NCBI GenBank assembly: GCA_023265215.1
Contig: JAHFUH010000203.1
Span: forward strand, 1 to 8,538
Reading direction: 5' to 3'
DNA: 8,538 nucleotides
Source of the DNA: Acidobacteriota bacterium
GTDB lineage: Bacteria > Acidobacteriota > UBA6911
A program made the position numbers and the translations under genes. Shown here one piece after another: positions 6,339-8,538 of the stretch; within the stretch, counting starts at the first letter, position 1, and each line of letters starts with the position of its first letter. The notes under the pieces are model-generated. The model searched no databases and had not been told where the DNA came from. It worked only from the letters and a program-made list of their open reading frames with translations.

Positions 6339-7208
6339 ATGAATCAAGCGCCAGGAATGATCGAAGCCAGGGAAGCGTTTTATTCACCGGAGGCTAATGC
6401 AATCAAGGAGGAGATCTGCGCCGTAGGCCTGAAACTCTGGCAGCGCAGCTATGTCGACGGCAACGGCGGCAACATTTCCTGTCGCATTGGAGAAAACTTC
6501 GTGATCTGCACTCCCACTCTGCTGAGCAAAGCAGATCTCAAGCCAGAATCTCTCTGCCTCGTTGATCTCGACGGGAATCAGCTCGCCGGCACTTTGCCGC
6601 GCACGAGCGAAGTTCTTCTGCACAACGAGATTTTCAAGAATGTTCCTCAGGCCAAAGCAGTTGTTCATTGCAATCCGCCGCACGCAACAGCTTACGCCAT
6701 CACCGGCCATGTTCCGCCCACTCGGATCATTCCCGAGTTCGATGTTTTCGTGGGCAGCGTCGCCATTACTCCTTACGAGACTCCCGGCACACAAAAATTC
6801 GCAGAGACGATATTGCCGTTTGTCCAGGATCACAATACCATCCTGCTCGGAAACCACGGGATTGTCTGTTGGGCTGACACACCCACTCATGCCGAATGGT
6901 ATGCAGAAAACCTCGAGAACTATTGCTGGACGCTTTTGATCAGTCGTCAACTCGGAATTCCTTATGTTAAGATACCCCCCGAAAAAGAACAGGATCTGCT
7001 CAAAATTAAAAAACGGCTTGGACTACCCGATGTGCGATTCAATAAGAAGGAGCTTTCGGATATGCCGGACCGCACAGGCGCCATCGCTTTGGCTCCAGCG
7101 GCGATGCGCGGGTTTAAGCAACCTTCCGTTCAAACATTAAGTGACGCAGATATCAATGCGATAGTAAAAGCCACCACGGATGCAGTGCTGGCGGCAATCA
7201 AGCCTTAG
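6339..7208 (+). CDS. Class II aldolase/adducin family protein (sugar-phosphate aldolase or epimerase type)
   Basis: The product is 289 residues against about 215 for FucA. GAGG (6329-6332) six bases before the ATG supports the start. Residues about 20-225 are the class II aldolase domain: GNGGNISCR (41-49, phosphate-binding loop), Glu91 in RTSEVLLHNEIF (equivalent of the FucA catalytic Glu73), the metal strand VVH110-C-N112-PPHATA, and LGNH173G (equivalent of FucA His155). Enzymes of this family use Zn to cleave or epimerise phosphorylated sugars such as fuculose-1-phosphate. Position 112 is Asn where the second zinc-binding His of the HxH motif is expected, so metal binding may be altered or His115 may substitute. 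About 65 extra residues follow: a Pro/Ala-rich linker (about 243-267), then an amphipathic helix at about 269-287 with Ile272, Ile275, Val276, Val283, Leu284 and Ile287 on one face. That helix resembles a microcompartment encapsulation peptide. The exact substrate is not determinable. Confidence 0.88.
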   Translation: MNQAPGMIEAREAFYSPEANAIKEEICAVGLKLWQRSYVDGNGGNISCRIGENFVICTPTLLSKADLKPESLCLVDLDGNQLAGTLPRTSEVLLHNEIFKNVPQAKAVVHCNPPHATAYAITGHVPPTRIIPEFDVFVGSVAITPYETPGTQKFAETILPFVQDHNTILLGNHGIVCWADTPTHAEWYAENLENYCWTLLISRQLGIPYVKIPPEKEQDLLKIKKRLGLPDVRFNKKELSDMPDRTGAIALAPAAMRGFKQPSVQTLSDADINAIVKATTDAVLAAIKP

Positions 7209-7230
7209 GGCCTGGTAGTGAATAAAGGTT

Positions 7231-7474
7231 GCATTTTGGCGCGAGCGACGGGCGGGCAGATGCAAGGCGACGCGACGCAGGCGATGCGGTGTCATCGTCG
7301 AGGAGCGGCAACGAAGCAGGTGCCCGCCGCCGCCGCGCCCCTTCGGGCTGCGGCCCGCAGGCCCGCTGGTGATGTTGCTCGCTCCTTACATGCAGCCCGG
7401 CATGGCTGGGCCTTCGGACCCAGTTCTCGTCGCTCGCGCCTAGCCAGCGGGCCTGGGAGCCGGCAGCAAAATGC
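7231..7474. repeat. Palindromic interspersed element, copy 2 (longer form)
   Basis: This fills most of the gap between the aldolase and transporter genes. It holds the same 76-bp core (7252-7327) as copy 1. Nested inverted repeats are visible: GCATTTTG (7231-7238) with CAAAATGC (7467-7474); a perfect 13-bp pair at 7238-7250 and 7428-7440; a perfect 11-bp pair at 7359-7369 and 7444-7454; a local palindrome with 6-bp arms at 7348-7360; and a hairpin at 7406-7423 whose loop is TTCG closed by C-G, a very stable type in RNA. The 13-bp and 11-bp pairs overlap in order, so alternative folds are possible. No open frame with coding character was found in it. Whether it is a non-autonomous mobile element, a structured RNA or a nucleoid-type site is unknown. 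Confidence 0.8.
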
Positions 7475-7523
7475 CAAGTAATTCTTGCGCATGCCCTTAA
7501 GGCAAAACAATGGGGGATTGAAT

Positions 7524-8538
7524 ATGTCCGACGAGTCAAAGCACGATCCGTATGAGGACTACGTTCTTCCGGTTGAAGGCTTCAAAGGAACACCGGAGGA
7601 TATCGAGCGGCAGTGGTATGAAAACTGCTATCTCGGCCGGGGCGACTCAATCCCGCAACTGACCTGGCGGGCGATAATCATGGGCTGGGTTCTCGGCGGA
7701 ATCCTGTCCCTCACCAATATTTATATCGGCCTGAAGGCGGGATGGTCTTTCGGAGTTGCCATTACCGCCTGTATTCTCTCCTATGCGATTTGGAACGGGA
7801 TTTGCCGCGTGGGACTAAGCCGTTCGCCGATGACCATTCTCGAAAACAACTGCATGCAGTCGACTGCAAGCTCCGCGGGCTATTCAACCGGCACAACCTT
7901 GATATCAGCCTTTGCTGCATACATTCTTCTCAATAATCAAACCCTTCCGCTCCATCTGATGTTCGGCTGGGTCTTCTTTATCGCCGTCCTCGGAGTGACG
8001 ATGGCTGTCCCGATGAAGCGGCAGATGATCAACGTTGAGCAACTCCGCTTTCCCAGTGGAATTGCCGCAGCCGAGACTCTCCGCGCCCTTCACGCAAAGG
8101 GGGAGAAGGGGATACGCGCGGCGCGCGCCCTCGGGATCGGCGGATTGTTTGCAGCATTGAGCGCATTCCTGACCGATGGGCTCCGCCTGATAAGCCTGAG
8201 GCTTGAGGCGATCCAGATTTCAACCCTGGTGGATCGGCTGAGCGCTGCGACGTTGGGACCTGCGTGGATCGGGCGGACAGTCGTCTTCGCCTGGGATCCG
8301 ATTTTCATAGCCGCCGGAATGTTTGTCGGCATGCGGGTTGCGATCAGCATGCTGATCGGCTCCATCACCTGCTGGATGATGTTTGTTCCCTGGATCCAGT
8401 CTCATGTTGCCGAGGCCGCCGGCGTCACGGGCTTCCGGCTCCTCGTCCAGTGGACTCTTTGGGGCGGAACCGCGTGCATGGTTACCTCGGGAATCCTCTC
8501 CGTGTTCATGGACTGGCGCAGCGCGGTCCGTGCTTTTT
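7524..8538 (+). CDS. OPT-family oligopeptide transporter, N-terminal part (runs off the window)
   Basis: 338 codons are visible, with no stop before the window ends; OPT proteins are usually 600 residues or more. GGGGGA (7512-7517) lies six bases before the ATG. After a hydrophilic, acidic N-terminus (1-45) come hydrophobic helices at about 50-70, 74-95, 122-137, 144-163, 200-218, 256-286 and 305-327. Family-type motifs are NIYIGLKAGWSFG (65-77), SPMTILENNCMQSTASSAGY (101-120) and LRFPSGIAAAETLRALHA (174-191). OPT proteins import oligopeptides or metal chelates, driven by the proton gradient, across the cytoplasmic membrane. The substrate is not assignable. The gene follows the palindromic element by about 50 bases and no promoter was recognised, so transcription may come from upstream or from within the element. 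Confidence 0.92.
   Translation, partial: MSDESKHDPYEDYVLPVEGFKGTPEDIERQWYENCYLGRGDSIPQLTWRAIIMGWVLGGILSLTNIYIGLKAGWSFGVAITACILSYAIWNGICRVGLSRSPMTILENNCMQSTASSAGYSTGTTLISAFAAYILLNNQTLPLHLMFGWVFFIAVLGVTMAVPMKRQMINVEQLRFPSGIAAAETLRALHAKGEKGIRAARALGIGGLFAALSAFLTDGLRLISLRLEAIQISTLVDRLSAATLGPAWIGRTVVFAWDPIFIAAGMFVGMRVAISMLIGSITCWMMFVPWIQSHVAEAAGVTGFRLLVQWTLWGGTACMVTSGILSVFMDWRSAVRAF

Noticed and set aside
6384..6950. 188-codon minus-strand open frame opposite the aldolase
   Set aside because: It lies wholly within the recognised aldolase gene on the other strand and has no family features.
7252..7327. Possible CRISPR or tandem array
   Set aside because: The two related units are 2.6 kb apart with genes between them and no regular spacers.
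7198..7539. Minus-strand open frame of about 113 codons across palindromic element copy 2
   Set aside because: It runs through the palindromes, overlaps the end of the aldolase and the start of the transporter, and looks like a GC-rich repeat artefact.

Overview
The window reads as an accessory stretch of a mesophilic, moderately GC-rich bacterial chromosome. It has short leaders, Shine-Dalgarno sites and sigma70-like promoters, many palindromic interspersed repeats, and enzymes of catabolic type. The gene mix and repeat style are compatible with an environmental Acidobacteriota-like or related lineage, but nothing here fixes the taxonomy and this is a low-confidence inference. No rRNA, tRNA, CRISPR array, transposase or integrase was seen.

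Layout. Positions 1-145 hold a hairpin-forming repeat and no gene. Positions 146-2725 (minus strand) carry a two-gene module: a large flavin/Fe-S Old Yellow Enzyme-type ene-reductase (641-2725), followed downstream by a small SnoaL/NTF2-fold protein (146-538). The small gene also has its own near-perfect sigma70 promoter in the intergenic gap. The module is bracketed by two identical 24-bp direct repeats (120-143 and 2850-2873). Positions 3047-4345 (minus strand) encode a HEAT-like repeat protein whose 5' end looks lost or unresolved. Positions 4430-5047 lack a gene and contain the first copy of a palindromic element.

The right half is on the plus strand: a membrane-anchored alpha/beta hydrolase (5048-6178), a class II aldolase/adducin-family enzyme (6339-7208), a second and larger copy of the palindromic element (7231-7474), and the first 338 codons of an OPT-family transporter that runs off the window (7524-8538).

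How the parts may work together. The ene-reductase and the SnoaL-like protein are a plausible enzyme pair: flavin-dependent reduction of an enoyl or enone substrate, plus a small acid-base enzyme such as a dehydratase or isomerase. This resembles the pairing in bile-acid and steroid pathways, but the substrate is unknown. The aldolase has a C-terminal extension ending in an amphipathic helix that resembles a microcompartment targeting peptide; no shell gene lies in the window. The hydrolase, aldolase and transporter are separated by gaps with their own signals and are probably not one tight operon.

The most unusual features are the related repeat elements at about 4660-4792 and 7231-7474, in which a hairpin module lies in opposite orientation relative to a conserved core, and the atypical active-site residues in both the ene-reductase and the aldolase.
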